64,000 nt of DNA, taken from positions 203,967 to 267,966 of the forward strand of contig JAEWAQ010000012.1 in assembly GCA_023391635.1 (NCBI GenBank). The letters are read 5' to 3'. Positions 49,804 to 59,331 of the stretch are shown one piece after another. The stretch's first letter is position 1, and each line of letters starts with the position of its first letter. The notes under the pieces are model-generated. The model was not told the DNA's origin. It was given only the letters and a program-made list of their open reading frames with translations, and did not search any database. A program made the translations under genes and the position numbers. The DNA is from Bacillota bacterium (GTDB lineage Bacteria; Bacillota; Bacilli; Paenibacillales; Paenibacillaceae).

Positions 49804-52710
49804 ATGAACAGAAAATGGACGACTTTGTTAATAGTTATGCTGACGATAGGGCCCCTGATGGGATTTTGGCCGATGCAGGCACAGGCGGCATACGAATTCA
49901 GCGTAGAAGGGGCAGGTACTCCCGGCAGTCCCGGCAATCCTTATCTCATTAAATCGGCCGAGGATTTGGATCATGTTCGGGATGACTTGACGGCCAGCTA
50001 CAAGCTTCAGAAGGATATTGATCTGTCTCCCTATACAAGCAATTGGCAGCCGATCGGGCAAATGAGCGATCCTGACGATTTCTTTCGAGGACATTTCGAT
50101 GGGGACAATTATACCATTCGTGGACTGACCATCGACTCGAGTGCCAACTATGTCGGATTGTTTGGTTATGTGCGCCATCCAGGCGTCGGGACTGCGACGA
50201 TAACCAATGTTCGACTGGAGAACGTGAATATCAAATCGAGTAAGTCCACTGCCAATATCGGCGGACTTGTCGGGCTTGCCGATGCTAGCCTTAACGATCG
50301 AGTCATCATAGACAATGTTTCAGTGACGGGTATTATAGATACAGGTTCAAGCGGGTTTTCAACCGGGGGCATAGCCGGATTACTGTCTTATGCGAATATA
50401 TCAAATAGCGATGCGCATGTTCGGATCACGGCTAATGGATATGCAGGTGGGCTGGTCGGATATAATAGCAACGGCATCATTGAACAAAGTTATGCAACAG
50501 GGGACGTGTCGGTGGAAAGCGGGAGAGCGGGTGGCTTGGTTGGCGCCAGTCAGAGTCCCATTCGCAATAGCTATGCGACCGGTCATGTGTCAGGTGTCAG
50601 CGCCAGTATCGGTGGGCTGTCCGGTGAAATATCGTCGTTTATTCCAATTGAGAACAGTTATAGTACAAGCATTGTGAGCAAGGGCTCAGGCGGCGAAGCC
50701 GGCGGTTTAATTGGCCGAAACAATGTGGGTGTAGGTAATCCCTCTCTTATATCCGGCAACTATTGGAATTTAGACGATAATGCCGATCTTCAGACAATAG
50801 GCGGAACGTTTGGAACAATTGGAACAACCGGGGCCATTAGCCTGAGCGACTTGAAACAGTTTGACATTGTCGGTGCGGGTTGGGACCCGGATATTTGGGG
50901 CATTCAGACAGGAGTGAGTTATCCTTACCTGAAGTCTTTTGCCCCTGTATTGAAGGTAGATCCGCTCTCATTTACTTATGCCGCTGAACCGGGGTATAAC
51001 CAGCTCACGATCTCTGGCTCCGTTCGGGACGGAAGCATCGGCGAGCCTCTGCAGATCAAATACATCATCGTCAAGGATGACGATACGAGTGCTACGGTGA
51101 CCCAGGATGTGTATGACACGGTTGCTACGGGGGATAACGGCTTCTTCTCGATGACGACGATTATTGATGAGAGCAGTTACCCGCTTGGTCGCTATACCAT
51201 CGATGTTACCGTGAACGACTCGGTATACGGTCATGAGCAACTGCAAACCTTGTCATTCGACGTCGTGGACAAGACAGCGCCGGCAGCCCCCGCGATTACG
51301 TCGCCGGGCAATGGCCAGATGATCAACGATACTACGCCTACGGTTAGCGGTACATCGGAAGCAGGGGCTACGGTGACGATCGTGCTTGACGGTACCGATG
51401 CGGGAACGGCGGTGGCTGCAGGCGACGGAAGCTGGACATGGACGGCAGCATCGGCGCTGACGGAAGGCACGCATACTTTGACAGCAAGAGCAACTGATGG
51501 AGCAGGCAATGTGGGCGCACATTCGTCCCCCTATACCTTCATATTGGATTCAACACCGCCGGTGATTACTTTAAACGGAAGTCCTACTGTTCAAGTGGAA
51601 GCAGGAGCTTCTTACACCGATCCGGGGGCAACCGCCGACGATCGCATCTATGGCAGTATTAGCGGGGGCATCACCGTAACCGGCAGCGTCTACACCCATC
51701 AGATTGGAACGTACCTGCTCGAATATGACGTTTCCAATCTGGACGGCATTTCCGCATCTACTGTAACTCGCACCGTGTATGTGAGAGATACGCAGGCTCC
51801 GGTCATCAGTCTTCTGGGGGATGCCTCCATAGCCCTCACAGAAGGTCAGCTGTTTGTGGATCCCGGGGCGACAGCGATAGACGGCTTTGAGGGGAATGTG
51901 CCAGTTGCGGTAACGGGAACCGTGGATCATCTGAACCCGGGAACGTATCTGCTGCGATACAACGCACAAGATAGCTCGGGCAATGTCGCTACGGAAGTGA
52001 CACGAACGGTCCGCGTGGATGCCGGAAGCGATCATTCCGACACGGACACAGGTACGACTCCGCCTACGACGGGCAATGTTGAGAACCTACCAGCTTCAAC
52101 AGGGAATCCGCCTGATCCGGCAGCAAGCCCGAACTGCACGTTCCGCGATATCAAGGGCCACTGGGCAGAGGCGGATATATGCGAAGCGGCCGGCTTGAAG
52201 ATCGTTGAAGGCATGAGCGCGAATATCTTCGCACCTGATAAAGCCGTCACGCGGACGGAATTTGCCGCTATGCTGCTCCGGACGCTACAGATTCCAATCA
52301 TCCAACAATCAGAAGCCTATCCTTATAGCGATAAGGATAGTATCCCCGAATGGGCGCGATCAACCGTCCACACAGGGGCAGTTAAGGGGATTCTTCATGG
52401 TTACCCGGATGGCACGTTCCGCCCGCTGCAAGGGATCAATCGCGCAGAAATGGCCGTGATGCTTGCAAAAGCGCTGAAGTGGGAGACGAACAGCGAACAA
52501 TCGGATCTTCCCTTCTCCGACGGTGCAAGCATCCCGACTTGGGCACAATCTTATGTGAAAGTTGTTCACGCGAACGGTCTGCTGCAAGGCCGGGGAGGCA
52601 ACCAATATGTGCCGCGCGGAATGACGACGAGGGCCGAAGCGGCCGCCGTGATGCTGCGGCTCTGGAAGTCGTTGGAGGGACACTGGCAGCAATCGCAAGC
52701 CAACCGCTAG
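49804..52710 (+). CDS. SLH surface protein with GLUG and Ig-like domains
   Basis: This 968-aa protein has a signal peptide (MNRKWTTLLIVMLTIGPLMG to AQA). Next are a GLUG-type beta-helix region (~95-330; GGLVGYNSNGIIEQSYATGD repeated), a beta domain (~390-495), a bacterial Ig-like domain (~497-590; TTPTVSGTSEAGATVTIVLD), two DUF5011/HYR-like Ig domains (~592-745; TLNGSPTVQVEAGASYTDPG) and three SLH domains (~790-968). AGAGGGAAG precedes the ATG at 49804; the 24 codons upstream would bury the signal peptide. It is wall-anchored and likely an adhesin. It lacks the shared pre-SLH beta domain of the other two large proteins. Confidence 0.9.
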   Translation: MNRKWTTLLIVMLTIGPLMGFWPMQAQAAYEFSVEGAGTPGSPGNPYLIKSAEDLDHVRDDLTASYKLQKDIDLSPYTSNWQPIGQMSDPDDFFRGHFDGDNYTIRGLTIDSSANYVGLFGYVRHPGVGTATITNVRLENVNIKSSKSTANIGGLVGLADASLNDRVIIDNVSVTGIIDTGSSGFSTGGIAGLLSYANISNSDAHVRITANGYAGGLVGYNSNGIIEQSYATGDVSVESGRAGGLVGASQSPIRNSYATGHVSGVSASIGGLSGEISSFIPIENSYSTSIVSKGSGGEAGGLIGRNNVGVGNPSLISGNYWNLDDNADLQTIGGTFGTIGTTGAISLSDLKQFDIVGAGWDPDIWGIQTGVSYPYLKSFAPVLKVDPLSFTYAAEPGYNQLTISGSVRDGSIGEPLQIKYIIVKDDDTSATVTQDVYDTVATGDNGFFSMTTIIDESSYPLGRYTIDVTVNDSVYGHEQLQTLSFDVVDKTAPAAPAITSPGNGQMINDTTPTVSGTSEAGATVTIVLDGTDAGTAVAAGDGSWTWTAASALTEGTHTLTARATDGAGNVGAHSSPYTFILDSTPPVITLNGSPTVQVEAGASYTDPGATADDRIYGSISGGITVTGSVYTHQIGTYLLEYDVSNLDGISASTVTRTVYVRDTQAPVISLLGDASIALTEGQLFVDPGATAIDGFEGNVPVAVTGTVDHLNPGTYLLRYNAQDSSGNVATEVTRTVRVDAGSDHSDTDTGTTPPTTGNVENLPASTGNPPDPAASPNCTFRDIKGHWAEADICEAAGLKIVEGMSANIFAPDKAVTRTEFAAMLLRTLQIPIIQQSEAYPYSDKDSIPEWARSTVHTGAVKGILHGYPDGTFRPLQGINRAEMAVMLAKALKWETNSEQSDLPFSDGASIPTWAQSYVKVVHANGLLQGRGGNQYVPRGMTTRAEAAAVMLRLWKSLEGHWQQSQANR

Positions 52711-52739
52711 TTGTCTCGCATCTGCTTGACCTATATAAT
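52711..52739 (+). promoter_or_regulatory. Promoter of the orphan response regulator
   Basis: TTGTCT (52711-52716), a 17-bp spacer and a consensus TATAAT (52734-52739) start immediately after the SLH stop codon, about 80 bp before the regulator. Confidence 0.65.
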
Positions 52740-52818
52740 GGGGACATATTCCCGTTGTATAGGTTTTTTATTTTCCAATTATCGGATTTTCACTTCACGG
52801 TGAGAGGCGGAATCGCTA

Positions 52819-53469
52819 ATGAAAGTGCTGATCGTTGACGATGAGCCCGCCATGCTGCTCGCCTTGAAGCGAATGCTGTCGAAAATGGAAGACGTAGAGC
52901 TCGTCGGAAGCTTCCGAAGCGCGGCAGAGGCACTGGACTTCGTTCGGCGCAGTGACGTTGATCTTGCGCTTCTGGATATCTCGATCGCTGAGGATGATGG
53001 GTTGGAGCTAGCCCGCAACCTGCGCGCGATTCGTGCAGGGCTTGACATCGTGTTTACAACCTCTCATGCGGAATTTGCGCTGCCTGCTTACGATGTATAT
53101 CCATTGGATTATATAGTGAAGCCGATTTCCGGAATACGGCTGGCCCAGACGATCGCCAGAGCGGTTAACGGACGCAGCTTCTTACCCGATAGATCAGGCG
53201 ATCTCTCGCCTGATCGTTTAATGGTTCAGAATCCGGGCGTGGAGGAATCCTTCGCAGCCCCGGCGCTGACCGTGCCGTTGACATCGCGCGAACTGGAAGT
53301 GCTCCGGGGTATTGCAGCCGGATGGTCTAACGAGGAAATAGCCGAACAGCTGCAGATCAGCTTGAGCACCGTCAAGGTTCACGCCCGAAACGTATTTGCC
53401 AAACTGGAGGTACACAATCGTGTGAGTGCGGTTAACCGGGCACAGCACCTCTCATTGCTTGAGGAATGA
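52819..53469 (+). CDS. Orphan response regulator, receiver plus LuxR HTH
   Basis: This 216-aa regulator has a receiver domain (VLIVDDEPAMLLALKRML; phospho-acceptor in LALLDISIAEDDG; FTTSHAEFALPAYDVYPLDYIV and the conserved Lys-Pro) and a LuxR-type helix-turn-helix (LTSRELEVLRGIAAGWSNEE, LSTVKVHARNVFAKLEVHNR). The receiver resembles those of LytTR regulators more than NarL types, so it is a mixed architecture. No kinase gene is adjacent. AGAGGCGG precedes the ATG. It is convergent with the GH172 gene and may regulate the upstream SLH gene. Confidence 0.9.
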   Translation: MKVLIVDDEPAMLLALKRMLSKMEDVELVGSFRSAAEALDFVRRSDVDLALLDISIAEDDGLELARNLRAIRAGLDIVFTTSHAEFALPAYDVYPLDYIVKPISGIRLAQTIARAVNGRSFLPDRSGDLSPDRLMVQNPGVEESFAAPALTVPLTSRELEVLRGIAAGWSNEEIAEQLQISLSTVKVHARNVFAKLEVHNRVSAVNRAQHLSLLEE

Positions 53470-53475
53470 CTCCGC

Positions 53476-54615
53476 CTACTTTCGCTCGTTTCCCCACAGC
53501 CGGCCGCTACCGCCCAACGCCTGTCGCCAATGATGCCGCCACAGATGCACGTCGCCCACCCAGATGTCGGGCATGTTTTGACGCCCGTCCCGTCCCGGCA
53601 GGGGCGGGTACGCCTTGTGCGGCTCGGTCTGGTACCAATACGACACGGTGCACAGATCAAGCGTCAAATTATTGTCGTGCCCGTGCTCGATGCTTGCCCG
53701 CAGCGACCGCTCGAAGTAGACCGGGTCCTCGAGGAAAAAGCGGTAGCAGTGCGTACGCCCCATCCAGCCGAACTTGTCCGGCACGCGCGCATAACCGAAA
53801 TACGGATGCGAGTACAGTTCGTTCGGGCACCAGGCGCCATTGAAGAAATCCTCCGTCCCCGTGCCGTGCAGCGACCCGGGCCACGGCTCTCCGTCCACGA
53901 GCCACATGTCGTCGCCCTCGCCGTACCACATCGGCCCCGGATTTTCGACGAAATACTGGATGCCGACGAAATGCCCCTTGCCCTCGATGTCCGCGAACAT
54001 ATAGTTGTGCTCGTCGCCGCGGTTGTTCTCTTCTGGGCCTGCAAGTCCCCACTCGGTCTCGCCGCCGGCCGGACGAACCTCGGTCAACTCCCGGTTCCAT
54101 CGGGCATGGAATCTTCCCGCCGACTGCGGCATATCGGGTTGAACCTCGTAATCGATATAGTAGAAAAAGGCGCGGATTCCCTCATCCGACTCATTCTCCA
54201 GCGTGATGCGGGCACCGCCATCGAACGGCATCGGAAAATAGCAATTGAGCGCCCGGCCTTGGGACGGAGCGGCGGCGACAGGCAGAGAGACGAAATTGTA
54301 CGCTTCGCCCCACCCCTGCCCGAAAAAATCGCCGAGCGGCGACTCCACGCTCGGACGGCTTTCGCCGTCCCAGTACATCCGCAGCACGGCATTGCGTCGA
54401 ATCAGGGGATCGGCGCAGTCCAGCGTCATCCAGATATGCTTGACGATTCCCGCTCCCGGAATGTCGGCGAGCACGACCGTTTCTCCTGGTGCGACCGGGA
54501 CGAAATCCTTGTTGCCGCCGGACCGGTCATAGCTTGATGCCCGCATCGTCTTCACCCGGCCCCGGTCCTGCAATCGATAGATGCCTCCGAGAGGACTGTT
54601 CACGATAACTGTCAC
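53476..54615 (-). CDS. DUF2961/GH172 family glycoside hydrolase
   Basis: This 379-aa protein matches DUF2961, now glycoside hydrolase family 172 (known members act on alpha-D-fructofuranosides and D-arabinofuranosides). Family blocks: SSYDRSGGNKDFVPVAPGE, VLADIPGAGIVKHIWMT, GDFFGQGWG, FIYY-like FFYYIDYEV and SLHGTGTEDFFNGAW, whose Glu-Asp pair is a conserved signature. No signal peptide is seen, so it is cytoplasmic. The start is GTG 54615 close behind AAGGAG; GTG 54603 is possible. It is the last gene of the minus-strand glycan operon. Confidence 0.9.
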   Translation of the reverse strand: MTVIVNSPLGGIYRLQDRGRVKTMRASSYDRSGGNKDFVPVAPGETVVLADIPGAGIVKHIWMTLDCADPLIRRNAVLRMYWDGESRPSVESPLGDFFGQGWGEAYNFVSLPVAAAPSQGRALNCYFPMPFDGGARITLENESDEGIRAFFYYIDYEVQPDMPQSAGRFHARWNRELTEVRPAGGETEWGLAGPEENNRGDEHNYMFADIEGKGHFVGIQYFVENPGPMWYGEGDDMWLVDGEPWPGSLHGTGTEDFFNGAWCPNELYSHPYFGYARVPDKFGWMGRTHCYRFFLEDPVYFERSLRASIEHGHDNNLTLDLCTVSYWYQTEPHKAYPPLPGRDGRQNMPDIWVGDVHLWRHHWRQALGGSGRLWGNERK

Positions 54616-54661
54616 GACTCCTTCCCGCGAATCTCGAACGAACCTGCGCGGCGGCCGGTCG

Positions 54662-56353
54662 TCAGGTCACCCGCTGAGCGCCCCACGTGTCCCGGTATTC
54701 CTGCGGCGTCATGTTCGTCATTTTTTTGAAATAGTGGTTGAAGTACGGCGAGGAATGAAAGCCCAGCTCCAGGCCGATCTCGTAAATTTTTTTGGAGGTT
54801 CCGGCGAGCAACTCCTTGGCCCGGCTCAGCTTCAGCTCCGTAATATATTCGGTCAAATTGTGGCCAGTCTGCTGTTTGTACAGGCGGGACAAATAAAACG
54901 GCGTCAAATGGACGACTTCCGCCAGCCGGGCAAGCGACAGGTCGCCGCCGATGTTCTCGCGGACGAACTGCTGCACCCGCAGGATCACCTCGCTTGACTC
55001 CTGCCCGCTTTCGGCCTCCACCTTGCAGATGACCAGGTCCGCCAGCTCCCCGAAAAACCGCGCCGCCTCCCGCCAGGAGACGTGCGCCTGTGCGCCCAGC
55101 AGCTTGTTCATGTCGATCTCCTCCGACAGCGCTTCCAGCAGTCCCCTTCGATTCAGCAGCAGCAAGAACGAGGAGGAGAGCGAGTAGAACAGCGCCAGCG
55201 CGGTGCCGGAGCGAATGCCGTCCGTCTCCCGCACGGTGTCGGACAGCGCCTCCAGCCGACGGTGGAAATCGATGCCGTCCTTGCGCTCGAGCGCCTGCGT
55301 CAGCAGGCCGATCTCTCGCTCGTACATCGGGAATGCGGCATCCGCCTTTGCGCTTGCGGCCGCGGATGCCGCCGCGAAGCTGTCGGACAACAGCATCTCC
55401 CGGTCCAGGCCAAGTCCCTGCGTCAGTTGGAAATTCAGCCGGCCGAACTTGCCGGGCAATTCCTCCCAACTGCAGGGCTCGCAGCCGGCGACGAACGAGC
55501 AGGGCAGCTTCAAAAACGTGCGGCACGCGGTCTGCACCGATTCGATCAAGCCGAGAATTTGCGAGCTTCTGACGCTCTCCGCGCCGCTCCCGTCGCCGCT
55601 GTCCGCGTTCTTGCCGCCGTCCGTCTCCCGTCTGCGCGGCTGCATCAGCCACAAGAACCGGTCTTGCCCGGACGTGACGAACAGGCAATCGAAGCCATCC
55701 GCGAAATGCTCGTCGATCACGTTATGCACCCCATACAAGAAGAGCGACTTGTCGCCGGAATGGATGTCCTCCCGCCATTCGTCCACTCGCCCGACGCATA
55801 AGTACACGGGGGCATCCGGCTGCAGCGAAAGCTTCAATTCGGCGAACCGCGCCGCCCTTCCCGCAGACGTGGCCGGCTCTCCGTGCAGCAGCTCCAGCAA
55901 GTACTCCTTGCGCAGAATCGGCAGCGCCTGCGTCCATCGGCTGCGTGCGTCGCTTAGCGTCCGGTCCAGCGAGTTCTCTTCCGCGATCCGGTCTGCCGCG
56001 AGCGAGACGGCCTGGATGATCTTCGCGTCCGCCTCCATTTTCAGCACGTAGTCGAACGCGCCGCCGCGCAGCGAGGTCTGGATCGAATGGAAGTCGCTGT
56101 GGCCCGTCAGGAATATCGTTTTGCATTTCGGCCACAGCCGTCCGATTTCCCGCTGCAGTTCCAGACCGTCCATGCCCGGCATCTTCAAGTCCGTGAGCAG
56201 CAGGTCGACCCGGACGCGCCGGGCGATCTCCAACGCTTCCTCCCCGCCCAGCGCCTTGTATACCTCGAAAGGGCGGTTCTCGAGCTGCTGGAACTTTTCG
56301 AACAGCCCCTCCACGATAATCGGCTCGTCGTCGACGATGAGCAAGCGGTGCAT
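54662..56353 (-). CDS. YesN-like AraC-type response regulator
   Basis: This 563-aa regulator has an N-terminal receiver (LLIVDDEPIIVEGLFEKF; Asp in LLLTDLKMPGMDG; YVLKMEAD), a long central region with a helical part (~130-450) and a C-terminal AraC domain (LARLAEVVHLTPFYLSRLYK, IYEIGLELGFHSSPYFNHYFKK). AAGGAGG lies 8 bp before the ATG at 56353. It is 14 bp downstream of the YesM-like kinase. It is the full-length YesN form, in contrast to the short version at 9664, and is the likely activator of this glycan locus. Confidence 0.94.
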   Translation of the reverse strand: MHRLLIVDDEPIIVEGLFEKFQQLENRPFEVYKALGGEEALEIARRVRVDLLLTDLKMPGMDGLELQREIGRLWPKCKTIFLTGHSDFHSIQTSLRGGAFDYVLKMEADAKIIQAVSLAADRIAEENSLDRTLSDARSRWTQALPILRKEYLLELLHGEPATSAGRAARFAELKLSLQPDAPVYLCVGRVDEWREDIHSGDKSLFLYGVHNVIDEHFADGFDCLFVTSGQDRFLWLMQPRRRETDGGKNADSGDGSGAESVRSSQILGLIESVQTACRTFLKLPCSFVAGCEPCSWEELPGKFGRLNFQLTQGLGLDREMLLSDSFAAASAAASAKADAAFPMYEREIGLLTQALERKDGIDFHRRLEALSDTVRETDGIRSGTALALFYSLSSSFLLLLNRRGLLEALSEEIDMNKLLGAQAHVSWREAARFFGELADLVICKVEAESGQESSEVILRVQQFVRENIGGDLSLARLAEVVHLTPFYLSRLYKQQTGHNLTEYITELKLSRAKELLAGTSKKIYEIGLELGFHSSPYFNHYFKKMTNMTPQEYRDTWGAQRVT

Positions 56354-56367
56354 GATCCGTCCTCCTT

Positions 56368-58200
56368 TCATGCCGGTTCGTCCTCCAGGCGGATATTGAG
56401 CGAGACCTTGAGGCCGCCCCATTCTCCCCGCGATACGGATACGCCGCTTTCCTCGCCGCACAGCAGTCGAAGACGGCGGTGGACGTTGATGATGCCAGTG
56501 CTTTCTTCCTCATCCCATGTCATCTTCAGCTTGCGGGTCAACTGCTCAAGCTCCCCGTCCGTCAGATGTTCCCCGTTGTCCTCCACCTCGATGGCGATTC
56601 GGCCTGCAGTTTTGCCGAACGCCATGCGCAGCCTGCCGCCGGCCTTGCGCGGTTCTAACCCGTATTTGAACGCGTTCTCGACGATCGGCTGCAGGATCAG
56701 CTTCGGCACGTGCACGGACCGGCAATTATCCGAAAGCTCGGCGACTTCGATATCGAACCGGTTGAAAAACCGCATGTTCTGGATTTCCAGATACGTCATC
56801 GTGTGGCGCAACTCCAGCTCCATCGGGATCGTGTCGTCCTTGTGGCGGGTGATGAATTCGAAATATTCGCCGAGATACCGGCTGAACCGCCCGATGCTCT
56901 CCAGGTCGCCGAACTCCGACAGGCGGTATAGAATGAAGTACGTGTTGTACAGAAAATGCGGGTTGATTTGCGACTGCAGCTGCTTGATCTGCGCGTGTTT
57001 CGCCCGGAGCTTCTGTTCGTAGTTGTCGTGGATCAGCGTTTTCAGATGATCCACCATCCGGTTGAAATGCAGGTACAAATAGCGGAATTCGTCTTGGCCT
57101 TTCGGCAGCGCGGCCGGTTCCAGCCGTCCGTCCTCGACGCGCCGGAACGAATGGATCATCTTCCGCAGCGGACGGTGGATCAATCGGTAAATCCAGTAGG
57201 AATATATCAAAATGATAAGCACCGAAACGCCGGAAAGCGCCCAAAACCAGTTGCGGTAAGCGGATAGCTGGCCGGTCATCTGGTCTTTCGGAACGTATAG
57301 GCACAAATAGGCGCCGAGCTGACTGGAGTAGCGGCACGAAGCTTGCATCTGCTCTCCTCCAAGCTCCAGCCGTCCGCTGCTGTCCGCGGGCTTGCCGGCG
57401 GTTTCCCGCTGCAGGAATTCCCTCAGCCCCGCGACGGCCGCATCCGCGGACATCGAGGGCTCGCCGTAAGCGATCGCCCAATTGCCGGCTTCCGCGATCA
57501 AGGCCGCGCCAGATTGGCCGAAATTGGCCATATTCCGCAGCGTCCCCTGCAGTTCGTCGCGGTTGAGCTCCACCGCCAGCACGTAAGACGGGTCAGGCGA
57601 CCCGCTCGGGAACGTCTGGCGAATGAACAGCCGATCGCGCCATGCGATCAACGCAGAATCGCGTCCGGCACCGGGCTTGACCGCATCGTATTCCTCGTCA
57701 ATGAAGCCGAGTATTCCCTTCGAATCGTTGATCGTCCGGCCGAGCGTCAAAATATAGGCGCTCGCGCTGTTCACGTAAATGCTGGCATTCCGGATCATCC
57801 GCAGCTTCTCAAGCACCCGCTTGACCGTCTCCGCCCACTTGTAGTCGGACATGATGCCGGACAGCAGGCTAAGATGGGACAGATCCGGGTCGTATAAATT
57901 TTCGGAAAGCAGGTCGAGAATATGACGGTTCTCCAGCTCGAGCGTATTCGAATAAAACATCGTCCGCGAGTTCATCGAGCTTTGCCACTCGCTTCGGACG
58001 CTATCCTCGCCCATCCGGTTCATCATCAGCCCGAGCGCGCAGAGCGGAAGGATGACCGCAAGGAAAGCGACGACCAGTTTCGGAAAAATGCCCCCAAACA
58101 TCTTGTTCATCCACTCACCCGGTCCTTGGCCCAGCATGCCTGTCTCATGTAATGATTCGCCGTCCGCCGCCGTCAACCCTTCCTTATCTTTCCACCTCAT
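56368..58200 (-). CDS. YesM-like sensor histidine kinase
   Basis: This 610-aa membrane kinase has transmembrane segments at ~37-57 and ~300-320 around a Cache-like sensor, then HAMP and the kinase block LQSQINPHFLYNTYF (His near 414), KLILQPIVENAFKYG and a HATPase domain ending in LRLEDEPA. I place the start at ATG 58200, right after the GH99-like stop and 7 bp behind GGGAGA; the much longer open frame upstream is antisense or out-of-frame reading of the GH gene. It pairs with the YesN-like regulator and probably senses the glycan or its fragments. Confidence 0.92.
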   Translation of the reverse strand: MRWKDKEGLTAADGESLHETGMLGQGPGEWMNKMFGGIFPKLVVAFLAVILPLCALGLMMNRMGEDSVRSEWQSSMNSRTMFYSNTLELENRHILDLLSENLYDPDLSHLSLLSGIMSDYKWAETVKRVLEKLRMIRNASIYVNSASAYILTLGRTINDSKGILGFIDEEYDAVKPGAGRDSALIAWRDRLFIRQTFPSGSPDPSYVLAVELNRDELQGTLRNMANFGQSGAALIAEAGNWAIAYGEPSMSADAAVAGLREFLQRETAGKPADSSGRLELGGEQMQASCRYSSQLGAYLCLYVPKDQMTGQLSAYRNWFWALSGVSVLIILIYSYWIYRLIHRPLRKMIHSFRRVEDGRLEPAALPKGQDEFRYLYLHFNRMVDHLKTLIHDNYEQKLRAKHAQIKQLQSQINPHFLYNTYFILYRLSEFGDLESIGRFSRYLGEYFEFITRHKDDTIPMELELRHTMTYLEIQNMRFFNRFDIEVAELSDNCRSVHVPKLILQPIVENAFKYGLEPRKAGGRLRMAFGKTAGRIAIEVEDNGEHLTDGELEQLTRKLKMTWDEEESTGIINVHRRLRLLCGEESGVSVSRGEWGGLKVSLNIRLEDEPA

Positions 58201-58201
58201 T

Positions 58202-59326
58202 TCAACGTCTCCCGAACACCTGCCTGACCGCTTCCAGGTAGCCCAATCCATGAACGGTGTCCGGCTCAAGATAGCTGCCCTCGGTCCACTCGTTCCAGGC
58301 GTTGATCGTGAAGATGGATTCGCCCCGCCGCTCCAACTCGTCTTTCGTCTGCCGCAGCACCTTTTCGAATCGCTCCGGCGTGTTGCCGACGAGCACGGAT
58401 GTGTACGGATAGCCAAGCGGTTCGTATTGCTTCGTCTGATCGGTCCGGGGTGTCGGGTCCCATCCCATCGATACCGACGGGAAGTAAGGCAGCGTCCACT
58501 TAGAACGGATGCTGTCCCAATCCCGCATGGCCGTCTCCGCATAAGCCTCGTAGTCGGTCGCCGGAAAATCCGGCATCGGCGTATCCTGGTGCCAATTATA
58601 AGAGGTGACACTGTCGAACCCGAGGTGTCTCAGCAAACCGTCGGCATCGGCGATTTCCTTGTAATGGCAGTAGAGCAGCACGCTGCCCTGGATCGCGTTG
58701 AAGTGCAGCCCCGGATGACCGGCGCGATGCGCCTTGTCGCGGAAAGACGCCAGAGCTGCCTTCGTTCCTTCAATGCCGCCGAGTCCTTCCAGCAGCCCGT
58801 AAAAGTCGAAAAAGGAGAAATAAAGCTTGCCGTTCACTTTCCAGTAGGAGGGATGGCCGAAATAATGCCCGACGATATAGTCTGCTGCCGCTTCGAACGA
58901 TTCGCGCGAGGTGCGGCCGCTCGTCAAATTGCCGAACGAGCCGCCGGGAGCCGGATACAGGTCCCACCAGTCGTGATTGGCCCACATGATCGCGAATTTC
59001 AGGCGGCCGTTGTTGCGCGCGCGCATATAAGCCCGGTCGAGCGCTCCGTTCAAGAACGGCTTGCCGTCGTACCAATACCAATCGTAAATGAACGAGTCGA
59101 TGCCGTGATCCGCAGCCAACGCGATCTGCTTCTCCGCCGTTTCCGGCAGCGATTCGTCGTATTCGCCCAACGCGCACGCCTTCGGCTGGTCATGGCCGGG
59201 AAATCGGGGCGTCGCCTTGCGCAGCATCTCCCACTCCGTCCAACCTTTCCCGTGCCATTCGTCGTTTCTCGGATCGGGGTGATATTGCGGGAAATAGTAA
59301 ACCGCGATTTCGCAATTTCTGTTCAT
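58202..59326 (-). CDS. GH99-like/WbsX-family glycoside hydrolase
   Basis: This 374-aa enzyme is of the WbsX/GH99-like family. Signatures: VYYFPQYHPDPRNDEWHGKG with WTEW, RFPGHDQP, FIYDWYWYDGKPFLN, WANHDWW and INAWNEWTEGSYLEPD. In GH99 relatives the acidic residues of the last block and of the barrel act on mannoside or related linkages. No signal peptide is seen, so it likely processes imported oligosaccharide. AAGGAG lies 8 bp before the ATG at 59326. It is 5 bp downstream of a permease, inside the operon. Confidence 0.9.
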   Translation of the reverse strand: MNRNCEIAVYYFPQYHPDPRNDEWHGKGWTEWEMLRKATPRFPGHDQPKACALGEYDESLPETAEKQIALAADHGIDSFIYDWYWYDGKPFLNGALDRAYMRARNNGRLKFAIMWANHDWWDLYPAPGGSFGNLTSGRTSRESFEAAADYIVGHYFGHPSYWKVNGKLYFSFFDFYGLLEGLGGIEGTKAALASFRDKAHRAGHPGLHFNAIQGSVLLYCHYKEIADADGLLRHLGFDSVTSYNWHQDTPMPDFPATDYEAYAETAMRDWDSIRSKWTLPYFPSVSMGWDPTPRTDQTKQYEPLGYPYTSVLVGNTPERFEKVLRQTKDELERRGESIFTINAWNEWTEGSYLEPDTVHGLGYLEAVRQVFGRR

Positions 59327-59331
59327 TGGTT

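Noticed and set aside
54612..55688. A 358-codon minus-strand frame overlapping the YesN-like gene
   Set aside because: It is an out-of-frame reading of the same strand caused by high GC; the protein is low in hydrophobic core patterns and rich in Arg/Gly/Ala.
58201..58611. N-terminal extension of the second YesM kinase by about 137 residues
   Set aside because: That stretch overlaps the GH99-like gene out of frame and is Arg/Ser-rich nonsense; a proper start lies at 58200.
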